Positions 19,101 to 26,905 are shown, numbered from the stretch's first letter. The stretch is 64,000 nucleotides of DNA from Luteolibacter sp. LG18 (GCF_036322585.1 NZ_AP024600.1:1054001-1118000); one strand, 5' to 3'. Translations and numbers: made by a program. The notes: generated by a model from the sequence alone, not told the origin.

Positions 19101-19945
19101 TCCCCGCTCCGGAAGGCGGTCGCCCGGCCTCGGTGCGCTTCGTTTACTCCGCCGGTTCCGGCAAGGGGCTGAAGCTCGAAGGTCCGGCGCTCGATGTGCC
19201 GCTGGAAAACCTCACCTGGCGCGTGCTGGTGCCGGACGGCTGGAGATTGGCCGGGCACGATGGCGACTTCGACCTGAAGGACGAGGCCTCCGCCGGGATC
19301 TTCCGCCTGGAGGACTACCAGTCGTTCGTCCGCCGCAAGCGCGCGTCCGACGCGCAGGACGCGGTGGCGCTGCTCGACCAGGCGAACACCTGGCTGGCCA
19401 AGGGCGAACAGGACAAGGCCGGCCAGGCGCTCAGCAAGGCGGCCCGCGCCAACACGCTGGACGCCGCCTCCAACGAGGACGCCCGCGTGCAACTCCGCCA
19501 GCTCAAGACGCAGCAGGCGGTGCTCGGCCTCAACACCCGCCGCCAGCGCCTCTACCTCGACAACAAGGCCGAGGTTTCCCAGGCCCAGAACGCCCAGATC
19601 GAACAGGCCGCCAATGACAACCCGGTCCTGCAGGGCAGCTACAACTTCAACCCGCAGCAGTTCGACCAGTTCATGGCCGGCAACACCGCCGACGAGAACA
19701 CCGCGCTCAAGGCGATCGCCAACCGGATCGTGACCCAGCAGCTCGCCGCCGAACCGGCCCCCGTGGCGCTGGATGTGACGATTCCGCAACGCGGCACGGT
19801 GCTGACCTTCGGACGCAGCGTGCAGGTCGATGGCGGGAAGACCATGACCTTGGACCTCGACCTCAAGAAAAAGCGCGCCGGCAGCCTGTGGCTCGGCGGC
19901 CTGATGTGCGTGGTGCTCGGCGGGCTGGTGTGGCGCAGGAAGTGA
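13187..19945 (+). CDS. Giant (2,252 aa) two-halved exported membrane protein of unknown function
   Basis: No family is recognised. A signal peptide (MKAIALILTLLLAIAAAQ) is followed by about 1,000 residues of beta-rich sequence. A cluster of about six hydrophobic segments (about 1030-1215) ends in a signal-peptide-like AILAGLLWFSPIRSEAAE. A second beta-rich half follows, then a Gln/Asn-rich helical stretch (about 2050-2200) and a C-terminal TM with the tail VWRRK. The halves look homologous: RAALRLKMPAGAKLW (about 914) matches GTLRLRLPKQAKLF (about 1935), and an LQGK-type module near 60 recurs near 420. It follows the VWA/anti-sigma gene in the same direction and may be its partner or target in an envelope complex (inference). 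Confidence 0.85.
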   Translation: MKAIALILTLLLAIAAAQDEARVDVGDGVALVPVEKIQKPAPLFFSAAATATTRIGLDSADSRFELTFKILQGKAETLSLALQGKGEVTAVTGEHLKDWSVRTEADGSRHLDLHPDPEAVTDTWAVQVTAKSDLRNSRGDAAVLLPGPGKASGFTLLATLEPAADVDLRVLKAEGLVPVEGGNGRKFQGGALPLLTVGVARGGTAPRELELLNTALQGTATSDGESVAFVLTGEARATKVGAVCDLLRGSAAIAGEASGDGWHIRLKRRGEGYVHELVADKAGSFPVTISFQAPLKRKGDWRVADFTLPSGVVVPVRIEGLGDKVAFDRTLAVTPERDGANWRGFLPANGRVNLAWKGSREEAEGALFFSSTEVTEVRVGSGLLREISALRFRVLQGKLAAITLKLEGPGEILSVQGEQVLGWAVREDGGARKLEVTLNRPIEGDGELRIEAQAALGSFPAKAVPMRFTPQGALRHSGWVRVAGQGAVRVEVTNASGMMQLAPGQFPVAAAEGLRQVSVYRFPAADRSFEISADQVLPEVSVNEVTLYEIAETDRRILADLELDIREAPLREWEIAVPEDFAVAGVTGAAVGDFNVAGTASGGKRVVKILFTQPVDGRQLITLKLEKNEAAKAGTWDLPPLGFPGVKSRRGFVGVISAAGFRVTPAKTAALAEVPLTFFPKQAQGLQQAFRLRDAAWSASMKIEALGQNVQADVFHLYSLKAGAAYGSVLVNYFVVGAPATEWRISIPEGVGNIDVTGQNVGKDWRREGTVMVIPLSRPVMGAGTVLLSFEQPMSARGGVISPGAVRPLNVQSERGYVQVVSPLQVNYSVSRSEGPLLKLEANELPAEYRLLTSAPTLGAWQYTARDFTIDLDVKWFTPGETAEQVVDFLKLSSQVSRDGQIVTDARFFVKSRGRAALRLKMPAGAKLWETRVDGAVANAREDGADTLVPLPSKNDPNDPVEVILRYGGQAKRAGSPTLSAPALDAPVVIGEWLVTGDENRRLLPAGGTAELVRPVVEPNGFQRVSALARKPVALIALLAIASLVIGVDRGGRWRALAGLLAGLALVAACAGAGWVVWRHTAFNPPPLEYAAPVVAPGQQVTVELSNVTPWRANVVWPGIVAMVAGVLVMGRGVIRANRLVAAGGMILIGIGLLAQRGGAPWFFGLLALVALALRVIPVLPRLKLPRATPAATAILAGLLWFSPIRSEAAEIQPAETIVQQWKIADGRLQGEIELTVRGEAGERFLLLKPPAVLTGFQGTGLHVIKAPVEDKDTYFVVIDATGKASGKASFEMPMARPQDGFPLPTGTAATQRVTVRWSEPGWEFASPAAASTTPLAGLGEKESGATLVLGPAGDATIQARPRQRNVAAETTRYFSEVSNLFMPGPGVVNGRHRVTIRPTQGRVSELVLSVPEAFTVGEVSEGPVGSWRFDPRTRELRVAVEPAQQGVFAFTVETQRGSDALPVDLSLAPLRVAQSAGEVGLLALAFGDEAQPEAVTPKGLSVVNLEDFDGRLVPMDAKNRPLALVQRVFRYGTEEAALAVHVAPVAPEVRVESRQVLSLGEDRMVLAADLGVTITRAGLFRVVLEVPDGLDIEAVTGNALSHWTDTKEGAKRLVTLHLTGRTLGRQEFSLSLAGPPPGAQASWNLPRITVREAARETGTMIVVPERGLQVRATTRANVSQLDPRELGDTPQARDAVRPGALAFRLLQSDWKLAMAVERLDPWITAQVLHDVTLREGQMVHHVSLRYKIENAAVKSLRVAIPGLDAATAGTVRASGAGVGDLVPVADTPGAWDIRFQRGIAGDTAVELEYQSQSKGGGSETITPVTLEQVRQSSYFVSVRAGGRLELDAPTPPRGWQRTDWAVVQNAVPQAASAAAPGLAFRVAEAEGPLTVSVKRHNLAGALKLRVAAGQLTTLVSPDGDALTAVDLKVQVAEKGTLRLRLPKQAKLFNVLVNDEGAPLVREGDDWLFYVFPAPEGGRPASVRFVYSAGSGKGLKLEGPALDVPLENLTWRVLVPDGWRLAGHDGDFDLKDEASAGIFRLEDYQSFVRRKRASDAQDAVALLDQANTWLAKGEQDKAGQALSKAARANTLDAASNEDARVQLRQLKTQQAVLGLNTRRQRLYLDNKAEVSQAQNAQIEQAANDNPVLQGSYNFNPQQFDQFMAGNTADENTALKAIANRIVTQQLAAEPAPVALDVTIPQRGTVLTFGRSVQVDGGKTMTLDLDLKKKRAGSLWLGGLMCVVLGGLVWRRK

Positions 19946-19966
19946 GGCCTCTCCGATTTGCGGCTT

Positions 19967-20009
19967 GGGCGGGACGTTCCGGAAAGGATAGATCCGGGGC
20001 GTCCCGCCC
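19967..20009 (+). terminator. Strong stem-loop after the giant gene
   Basis: The arms GGGCGGGACGTTCCGGA (19967-19983) and TCCGGGGCGTCCCGCCC (19993-20009) pair over 17 bp, counting two G-U pairs, around a 9-base loop. It lies 22 bases after the stop. No T-tract follows, so it may be a Rho-assisted or RNA-stabilising hairpin rather than a classic intrinsic terminator. Confidence 0.55.
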
Positions 20010-20054
20010 ACCGCATCCATTGCCAGACCCGGGTTTCCGAGATATAGGACGGAC

Positions 20055-23000
20055 ATGTGGATTGCCCCCCGGCCCTCATCAGCCCTCCCCCGGATGCTTG
20101 GCATCCACGCCGGGATAGCCCTCCTTGCCATGGGCGTGGCCACGGCCAGCCCTCCAAGTGCCTCCGCGGTTCCAGCCATCACCACCGCCACCACCGCGGT
20201 CCTGAAGGCGGGCGCGGTCAGTCCCGGTGCCGCCGGAGCCCGGGTCTGGTTCGAATACGGAGCCACCACGACCTACGGCAACAGCACCCTTGTCTACCCG
20301 TTCACCGCCTTCATCCAGACGCTTCAAATCCCCGTAGCGGGGCTGTCTCCCGAAACGACGTTCCACTACCGGGTGCGGGCAACGAACAACGAGGACAGCT
20401 ACACCGGCCCCGACTCGACCTTCACCACCGCCGCCCTGCCCACGGTGAGCACCACGGCGGCCACTTCGATCACCGATCTCGGAGCCACTCTCAACGCCAC
20501 CGTGAACCCGGCGGGAGTCTCCTCGACCCTTTCCTTCGAGTATGGCCCCACGGTGGCCTATGGTTCCACCACCGGTTCGCTCTCCGTCACCGGTTCGACC
20601 AGCATGGCGAAGAGTCTCAACGCGGCCCTGTCCGCAGGCTCGACTTTCCACTACCGGGCGAAACTCACGAACGTGGATGGAACTTGGTTTGGAGCCGATA
20701 TAACGGTGACCACCTTGGCCGCAACCACGGCTCCCACCATCACGGGTAGTCCAAGCTCCTCCGGTCTCGCCGCGACGGGCGTCAAGGTGACCCAAGGCGG
20801 CCTCGCCGCCGGCAGCTCGGCCGCAACGCTGGTGGTGGAATACGGCCCGACCACCGCCTACGGATCGCAAGTGGTCTATCCCACCCCACTCGCCGCCGGC
20901 TCCACCGGGAAAAGCCTCGCGCTCAACCTGGCGGGCCTCACTCCGGGCACCCTCTATCATTACCGCGCCCGCCTCACGAACCAGGAGGGAATCGCCACTG
21001 GAACGGACGCGAGCTTTACCACCACCCAACTCCCGATTGTCACCACCGGGGAGGCAGTCACCGCCAGCCCGACCACGGCGTCCCTGCAAGGTTCCGCCAA
21101 TCCGGGTGGCGGCACCGTGAGCGCGGCTTTCCAATATTGGGCCTATACGGCCGAAAGCCTGAGCACCGCCACACCGGTCACCTCGTCGCTCTCCGGCTCT
21201 TCCCCGGTCTCCACCACGGTCAATCTCACCGGCTTGTCTCCGGGCACCCGGTATTTCTACCGCCTATCCGGCAAGGACCAGGCGGGAGTCACCTATACCG
21301 GCGAAATCCTGGAATTCACCACGCCCGCCTTGTCCCTGCCCGGCGTCATCACCGGGCAGGCCACCTCGATCCTGGCGGACTCGGCCGCGGTGCCCGCCAG
21401 TGCCGTCCAGCCGGGAGCCCCTCCCGCCACCGTGACCATCGAATATGGCACGACCTTCAGCTACGACTCGGTCACCGAAGGAAAAGCGGTCGAAACCGCG
21501 GCTGGGTCCGGCCCTTCGTTCAAACTTCTGAACCTGGTACCCGAAACGACCTATCACTACCGAGCCACCATCGTGGACGTGACGGGCATTTCCCACGGCG
21601 AAGACATGCAGTTCACCACCGCGGCGGTGAGCCTAACCTCCACAACTGGCGCTACCCAGGCGATCGCTCCCACCGCGGCCACGCTCAACGGCTCGTTCAA
21701 GCTCAACGCCGCCACCAGCACCGCCAGCTTCGAATACGGCACCGATCTCTCCTACGGCCAGAGCGTGGCCGCATCCTCCCCGACCCTTGCCGCCGCCTCC
21801 GGCACCTATTCCGTCCGCGCGGACCTAGTGAACCTGATGCCCGGCACGCTCTACCACTATCGCTCGGTGCAGGTGAATCCCTATGGCACGGTGTATGGCA
21901 CCGACCAGACCTTCACCACGCTGGCTTCCGATCAGCCGGTGGCCATCACGGATTCCTCGTTTGGCACGGCGTCGCTCGGCAGCCCCACTGGAAGCCTTCT
22001 CATGCGCGGGAGCGTTCGAACCTTTGGCCTGCCTGCGAACGTGTTCTTCCAGTGCACCTCGCAGGGAGTGACCACGATTGTCGCCGCCACACCGGCGACA
22101 GTCCCGGCGGGCACCGAAACCGTCATCACCGCCAACTTGGCCGGGCTCTCGACGTCCGCCGGGTGTAGCTTCAAGGTTATCGCCACGAATGCTGCCGGCA
22201 CCTCCTATGGAGCCACCCTCATTGGCTCCCCCTTTCAAGGTACCAGCGCCCAATCGATCTCAGTGACACTCCTCACTGGCAACCTGGCGTCGATTTCCGT
22301 CTCCACCACCGGCCAGACCAGCACTTCGGCAAGTTATTTGGAATATGGTCTCACGTCGGCCTACGGCACCAAGGTCACGAGCTCCTTTGCCATCTTCACG
22401 CTCGGATTCCCGACGCCGCTTCAACCTGAAACCACCTATCACTACCGCGTCGTGCTGGCCGACGGTTTCGGCACGGCGTGGTACAGCGATGACATGACGT
22501 TCACGACCGATTACCGGACGCCCGCGGTAGGCTCATTCCTGGCGTCCGCGATCACCGACACCTCCGCCCAGTTGGCCCCGACCATCACTCCCTACACCGA
22601 CGAGACGCTCTCCCTCACCGTTACGGAGGTCGGCAATCCCCTGAATGTCTTCATTCCGATCGTGACGCCGGGAACCGCGCCCGCATTTGCCACCACAATT
22701 TCCACGGCATTTTTGACCGGGCTGAAACCAGGAACCACCTACAGTTACAAAGTGAAGGGAGCCCACCTCAATCCGATGGGATTCACCAGCAGCAACACGC
22801 TGACCAAGGCCGCATGGCGTTTCACCACCCTCACCCGCTCGGAGAACTGGCGGCGCATCCACTTCGGCACGACCTCCAACGAGGGCGACGCGGCGGACAC
22901 CGCGACACCCCGGAACGATGGCATTCCCAACCTTTTGAAATACGCGCTGGGTATCGATCCAGCAGCGACAATCGCCACCCTGCCCCCGGCCGAGACCGCT

Positions 23001-23261
23001 GTTTACGGGGGAGACTCCTATCTCCGCTACCGCTTCCCGCGCGATCCCGCCAGCACCGACATCGTGTATCTGGTGGAAGCCGCGGACAGCCCGGCCGGAC
23101 CTTGGTCGGTGATCGCCCAAAGCGCCTACGGGGCCGCGACCACCGGGCCGGGCTTCGTTTCCGAAACCCCGTCGGGAAACACCCGGATCGTCGAAACCCG
23201 GGATACGATGGGGATCAGTGCCAGCCCGCACCGGTTCATGAGACTGCGGGTCACGCGATGA
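20055..23261 (+). CDS. Secreted surface protein of about nine YHYR-type beta modules
   Basis: A 1,068-residue protein with an N-terminal signal/anchor (hydrophobic AGIALLAMGVATA). It has about nine modules of about 90-110 residues, each with an early FEYGxTxxYG strand and a late GLxPxTxYHYRxxxxN followed by GxdxxFTT. The pattern resembles fibronectin III-like repeats. Module 4 (FQYWAY...YFYR), module 7 (FFQC...CSFK) and module 9 (YSYK) are diverged. The C-terminus (from about 930) has the Verrucomicrobiota-type segment DGIPNLLKYALGIDP and a final beta-domain. Adhesion, matrix or surface-layer roles are possible. The start at 20055 follows ATATAGGACGGAC, a weak Shine-Dalgarno. The stop overlaps the next start (ATGA). 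Confidence 0.85.
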   Translation: MWIAPRPSSALPRMLGIHAGIALLAMGVATASPPSASAVPAITTATTAVLKAGAVSPGAAGARVWFEYGATTTYGNSTLVYPFTAFIQTLQIPVAGLSPETTFHYRVRATNNEDSYTGPDSTFTTAALPTVSTTAATSITDLGATLNATVNPAGVSSTLSFEYGPTVAYGSTTGSLSVTGSTSMAKSLNAALSAGSTFHYRAKLTNVDGTWFGADITVTTLAATTAPTITGSPSSSGLAATGVKVTQGGLAAGSSAATLVVEYGPTTAYGSQVVYPTPLAAGSTGKSLALNLAGLTPGTLYHYRARLTNQEGIATGTDASFTTTQLPIVTTGEAVTASPTTASLQGSANPGGGTVSAAFQYWAYTAESLSTATPVTSSLSGSSPVSTTVNLTGLSPGTRYFYRLSGKDQAGVTYTGEILEFTTPALSLPGVITGQATSILADSAAVPASAVQPGAPPATVTIEYGTTFSYDSVTEGKAVETAAGSGPSFKLLNLVPETTYHYRATIVDVTGISHGEDMQFTTAAVSLTSTTGATQAIAPTAATLNGSFKLNAATSTASFEYGTDLSYGQSVAASSPTLAAASGTYSVRADLVNLMPGTLYHYRSVQVNPYGTVYGTDQTFTTLASDQPVAITDSSFGTASLGSPTGSLLMRGSVRTFGLPANVFFQCTSQGVTTIVAATPATVPAGTETVITANLAGLSTSAGCSFKVIATNAAGTSYGATLIGSPFQGTSAQSISVTLLTGNLASISVSTTGQTSTSASYLEYGLTSAYGTKVTSSFAIFTLGFPTPLQPETTYHYRVVLADGFGTAWYSDDMTFTTDYRTPAVGSFLASAITDTSAQLAPTITPYTDETLSLTVTEVGNPLNVFIPIVTPGTAPAFATTISTAFLTGLKPGTTYSYKVKGAHLNPMGFTSSNTLTKAAWRFTTLTRSENWRRIHFGTTSNEGDAADTATPRNDGIPNLLKYALGIDPAATIATLPPAETAVYGGDSYLRYRFPRDPASTDIVYLVEAADSPAGPWSVIAQSAYGAATTGPGFVSETPSGNTRIVETRDTMGISASPHRFMRLRVTR

Positions 23262-23782
23262 CGGCCTCGCTCGAATCGTCGCCGGAAGGCGGGTGCCATT
23301 GGAACGTCCCGGCATTGGGAGCCGCGTCTCGCCGACGCTGGAGCGGGTTCATCCCACTGTTGATGTGGGCGGTCATGGGCGGCATTCTGTTTGCCTCGCA
23401 CCCGGAGGATTTCCCGTTTCAACTGCTCGTGCCGTTCGGAGCCTTTGCCTTGATTCTCGTTCCGATCGGGTTCGCCTTCCGGTGGCATCAGAAGCGGCGT
23501 GACTCGATCACGCGGCGGCTGGTGGTGCATGGTGGAGCCGTGGTTCTTTTCGAGGACTGCGACGGACGGGTGAAGGAGAGCCGGTTGCCAGTGGAGAAGG
23601 TTCGCCGCGTCCGCCAAATGCGGTTCGAGCATTCCCATTGCTGGGGCGTGGAGATCCTGGGCTCGCGCCAGATGTCGCTGCGGGTCGAGACTCCGTGGTC
23701 GCAGGAGAAAGTGGCGGAGTTCACGCGCGAGGTGAAGGCCGCGCTCTGGGCCGCGGACGATCCCCGGGCGGCATTGCCGTGA
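23258..23782 (+). CDS. Small membrane protein with PH-like/DUF-type C-terminal domain
   Basis: A 174-residue protein. Its ATG overlaps the stop of the surface-protein gene (ATGA at 23258-23261), implying translational coupling. Two TM helices (about residues 31-47 and 54-71) are followed by a basic stretch and a cytosolic domain, VVLFEDCDGRVKESRLPVEK...FTREVKAALW. That domain is similar to one in the next gene (VTLLREWRGKRKEKSLPLAN...DFKAAVW), so the two are distant paralogues. Function is not recognised. Confidence 0.75.
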   Translation: MTASLESSPEGGCHWNVPALGAASRRRWSGFIPLLMWAVMGGILFASHPEDFPFQLLVPFGAFALILVPIGFAFRWHQKRRDSITRRLVVHGGAVVLFEDCDGRVKESRLPVEKVRRVRQMRFEHSHCWGVEILGSRQMSLRVETPWSQEKVAEFTREVKAALWAADDPRAALP

Positions 23783-23864
23783 CGCGGGTTGAAACGGCGG
23801 ACCGTTTTCGAACCGGGCCGGGCTCGCCAGCGTGTCGGCAGCCTGTTAGTCCGGGCGCGTGCCG

Positions 23865-25193
23865 ATGTTCAAAAAGATCGTGACCGGGCTGGAGAAGGCC
23901 CATCTCAACAACCTCGCTTCGAAAGGTGGCCTGGCCTGCCCCGCCTGTGGAACGCTGGCGACCCAGCTCCCCACGGAGATGGATACCGTGATCACGTGCC
24001 GTTCGTGTGCGCACTTCGGCTCGGCCTCCGAATGGGCGCGCGGTAACACCGATGGCAACCGGGTGGGACGCGCGGGTCAACCACCCGCGAACACGCGCAT
24101 CGTCTGTGAGAGAGCGGGCAGCTTCACCACCTGGCACATCCCGCCCTCCGGTAATGCCGGGGGATTGGTGGGCTTCGGGTGGGTGTGGACCTCCTTCATC
24201 GCGCTCTTCACGCTGGCGATGAGCTCACCGCTGTGGATCCGGCTGATCGTTCCCACAGCCAAGGTGACCGTGAGCAAAGGAGCCGGAACATGGGCGGCAG
24301 CCGGTGGAGGCGCGCTGTTCATCAGCCTGTTCTGGGCGGTTGGACTGGGCATGCTGTACTTCGGCTACCGGATGAAGAACGCGAAGCACCGCGTAACGAT
24401 CGGCAACGGCGCGGTCACCCTGCTGCGCGAGTGGCGCGGCAAGCGGAAGGAAAAGTCGCTGCCGCTCGCGAACCTGCAATCGATCTCGCAGGTCGTGATC
24501 TACACCAAAAACTACCAGCCGGTATATGGCGTGGAGTTGAAGGGCAAGTCCGGCAAGCTGCGCTTCGGCAGCGGCCTGACGCCGGAGGAAAAGGCCTGGC
24601 TGGTGGCGGACTTCAAGGCGGCGGTGTGGCCGGAGAAAGCAACGGGGCCGCGCACCGAGGCGAGCCGCCCCGTGGGAACGTCTCAATCCAAATCCGTGTT
24701 CAGCGTCGCGTTGCCGGGCTCCGGCGCGGGTGTGTTCGCCGGCATCCTGTTTGCCGTGATGGCCGCGGTCTTCATCGGTCTCGGGCTCTTCGTCATTCCT
24801 AACCACCATGGGTCTTCCTCCGGGCCCGGAATCTTCAAAATGTTGGATGTGGGCTTCCGCACGATCTGGCTCACGATGAGCAGCCTGTTCTTCCTGATCG
24901 GCCTCGGCGTCACCATCGCCTCGCTCCGCAAGCTCGGCACCGAGACCCGTATCGAAGGCACCACCCGCCACATCGCGGTGCGAACGATGAAAAAGGGCAT
25001 CGTGCTGAAGGAGCAGCTCTTCGACCGCGCGCAGGTCCGCGACATCCGCGCCAGCGAAACCGGGCAGACCAACGGCAAGCCGATGAAGAAGCTGGAACTC
25101 ATCGTCGGCGACAAGGCCGAGCGGATCGCGTGGTGGATGGATGGGGAAAAGGCGGACGCGGTGGTGGACGAAGTACGGGCCGCGCTTGGCTAA
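23865..25193 (+). CDS. Zinc-ribbon membrane protein with repeated PH-like domains
   Basis: A protein of about 442 residues. An N-terminal zinc ribbon, CPAC...CRSC (about residues 25-47), precedes a soluble stretch, two TM segments (about 102-122 and 140-163), a domain resembling that of the preceding gene, two more TM segments (about 284-305 and 328-350) and a second copy of the same domain (HIAVRTMKKGIVLKEQLF to the end). The start could be GTG 23859 (two residues longer); the ATG at 23865 gives MFKKIVTGL. The TM-TM-domain repeat suggests internal duplication. Role unknown; DUF3592-like architecture is a guess. Confidence 0.75.
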   Translation: MFKKIVTGLEKAHLNNLASKGGLACPACGTLATQLPTEMDTVITCRSCAHFGSASEWARGNTDGNRVGRAGQPPANTRIVCERAGSFTTWHIPPSGNAGGLVGFGWVWTSFIALFTLAMSSPLWIRLIVPTAKVTVSKGAGTWAAAGGGALFISLFWAVGLGMLYFGYRMKNAKHRVTIGNGAVTLLREWRGKRKEKSLPLANLQSISQVVIYTKNYQPVYGVELKGKSGKLRFGSGLTPEEKAWLVADFKAAVWPEKATGPRTEASRPVGTSQSKSVFSVALPGSGAGVFAGILFAVMAAVFIGLGLFVIPNHHGSSSGPGIFKMLDVGFRTIWLTMSSLFFLIGLGVTIASLRKLGTETRIEGTTRHIAVRTMKKGIVLKEQLFDRAQVRDIRASETGQTNGKPMKKLELIVGDKAERIAWWMDGEKADAVVDEVRAALG

Positions 25194-25248
25194 CGGGGGC
25201 ACCGTTTGCCCCTTGGCGAAACCCGCGGAGTCCTGCACAGTCGCCGCC

Positions 25249-26124
25249 ATGCATTCGATGACGGGATTCGGCCGCGGCTCGGCCACGACCGACCATTTCA
25301 CCGCCACCGTGGAAATCACGGCGGTGAACCGCAAGCAGTCCGAGGTGGTGGTGCAGGGCACCCGCGACCTGGCCGACCTGGAACCACGCATCCGCCGCGC
25401 CGTGACGCAGGCGACCTCGCGCGGCCGCCTGCAGGTGACGCTGAAGCTCGATCCCACCGCCGCCGGTGCGAAGCCCGCGCGCGTGGATGCCGGGCTGGCT
25501 CTGGCGATGGAGAAGGCGTTCCGGGAACTTTCCAACCTGCTGGACCGCGAGGTGCTGCCGGTGGCGGCGGACTTCATCCGCCAGCCGGGCGTGATCTCGT
25601 TCGAGGAAGGCGGCATCGATGCCGATCTGGCGTGGCAGGCGGTGGAGCGCGCGCTGGAGGCGGCGATGTACCAATTGCTGGCGATGCGTGCCGCGGAGGG
25701 CGGTCACCTGAAGGAGGACCTGTTGGAGCGGCTCGGCCTGTTGGAGAAATTCGCGGCCAAGCTCACCGCCGAGGCCCCGGGACGCCCGCTGCGCCAGAAG
25801 GATCTGCTCCTGAAGCGCCTGCGCGACGCGGGCCTCGACCTCGATCCCGGCGACGAGCGCGTGCTCAAGGAGCTGGCGGTGTTCGCCGACCGCTGCGACA
25901 TCACCGAGGAGCTGACACGCCTGGACTCCCACTTCCGGAAATTCCGCGACTACCTCGATGCCGCCGAACCTGCCGGCCGTGCGCTCGATTTCCTCTGCCA
26001 GGAGTTGTTCCGCGAGTTCAACACCATCGGCTCGAAGTCCAACGATGCCTCGATCTCCCAAACGATCGTGGAGGCGAAAACGGAACTCGAAAAAATCCGC
26101 GAGCAGGTGCAGAACGTGGAGTGA
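25249..26124 (+). CDS. yicC: YicC-family endoribonuclease
   Basis: The 291-residue protein matches the YicC family end to end. The N-terminus is MHSMTGFGRG, followed by the ITAVNRK segment. The C-terminal DUF1732 part includes EELTRLDSHFRKFRDYL, ALDFLCQELFREFNTIGSK and the terminal EAKTELEKIREQVQNVE. E. coli YicC is a ring-shaped RNase affecting small-RNA stability; cellular targets here are unknown. The ATG at 25249 was preferred over 25258 because family members begin M-x-S-M-T. The stop overlaps the next start (TGATG). Confidence 0.93.
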   Translation: MHSMTGFGRGSATTDHFTATVEITAVNRKQSEVVVQGTRDLADLEPRIRRAVTQATSRGRLQVTLKLDPTAAGAKPARVDAGLALAMEKAFRELSNLLDREVLPVAADFIRQPGVISFEEGGIDADLAWQAVERALEAAMYQLLAMRAAEGGHLKEDLLERLGLLEKFAAKLTAEAPGRPLRQKDLLLKRLRDAGLDLDPGDERVLKELAVFADRCDITEELTRLDSHFRKFRDYLDAAEPAGRALDFLCQELFREFNTIGSKSNDASISQTIVEAKTELEKIREQVQNVE

Positions 26125-26786
26125 TGAAACGCGCGCTTCTCCTGTTGCCGGTCGCGGTCCTGCTGGCCTCGTGCGGCGTCTCTCCCACCGGGGGTGACGC
26201 CAACCTCAGCGCCCCCTCCTCGTGGGGCAACATGCGGGTGACCTCCGCACTGGTGGCGAAGGGCTCCTACGGCCGCCACCGCATCCGGCCGATGGACCCG
26301 CGCTACATCACGATCCATGCGACCGAGAACTTCTCCGCCGGAGGCACCGCCCGCGCCCACGCCGAGATGCTGCGCACCGGCAGCCTGAAGGGTGAGCACA
26401 ATTCGCTCGGCTACATCATCTGGCACTTCACGGTGGACGACCACTCGATCTACCAGACCCAGCCGTGCAACGAGCAGGGCCAGCACGCCGACTACGAAGG
26501 CCAGGGCAACCGCGAGTCGATCGGCATCGAGATGTGCGAGAACCGCGGCAACTCCCGCGAGGTCACGCTGGACCGCACCGCCAAGCTCGCGGCGCTGCTG
26601 ATGAAGCGCTACGGCATCCCCCTTTCCCACGTGGTGCCGCACCAGCACTGGCTCATGATCCGCTACGACGACCACCGCGACCTCGGCCACAAGACCTGCC
26701 CGCACTTCCTGGTGAAGGGCGGCGAGTCCGATCCCGCGTGGCAGGCCTTCCTGGCACGGGTGGGGCGTTATCGGGCGCAGCTCTGA
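26124..26786 (+). CDS. N-acetylmuramoyl-L-alanine amidase lipoprotein (Amidase_2)
   Basis: A 220-residue protein with a lipoprotein signal (LLPVAVLLASCG, lipobox LASC), so anchored in the envelope. The amidase_2 (T7 lysozyme/PGRP-like) zinc site is visible: His in ITIHATEN, His in VPHQHW and Cys in HKTCPHF, the same H-H-C set as T7 lysozyme. It would cleave the bond between muramic acid and the stem peptide in peptidoglycan turnover. It overlaps yicC by one base (TGATG). Confidence 0.88.
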   Translation: MKRALLLLPVAVLLASCGVSPTGGDANLSAPSSWGNMRVTSALVAKGSYGRHRIRPMDPRYITIHATENFSAGGTARAHAEMLRTGSLKGEHNSLGYIIWHFTVDDHSIYQTQPCNEQGQHADYEGQGNRESIGIEMCENRGNSREVTLDRTAKLAALLMKRYGIPLSHVVPHQHWLMIRYDDHRDLGHKTCPHFLVKGGESDPAWQAFLARVGRYRAQL

Positions 26787-26791
26787 TCCAT

Positions 26792-26898
26792 GGTGCGCTG
26801 AGCTTGGCTCGGCGTGCGTCTGGTAGCCCGGAGAGGATCACACGTGCCTCAGGCCCCCCAGTGGCTTGCCCCGCACGCGAAGCCCAGCTTCGCGCTAC
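26792..26898. repeat. REP-like inverted doublet, family A, diverged copy 3
   Basis: The right unit on the minus strand begins with GTAG (26898-26895) and is a near-perfect family A hairpin (GCGAAGC-TGG-GCTTCGC). The left unit CGCTGAGC-TTG-GCTCGGCG (26796-26814) is preceded by GGTG and differs from copy 1 at two stem positions. Both are paired: A-T became G-C, and G-C became T-G. That indicates the small hairpin itself is maintained. It sits between the convergent amidase and membrane-protein genes. Confidence 0.7.
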
Positions 26899-26905
26899 TT
26901 CGAAA

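Noticed and set aside
14867..20269. An 1,800-codon open frame on the minus strand
   Set aside because: It lies entirely opposite the giant gene and its spacer. It is rich in His/Arg/Ala/Gly as expected for an antisense shadow in GC-rich DNA, with no domains or plausible start.
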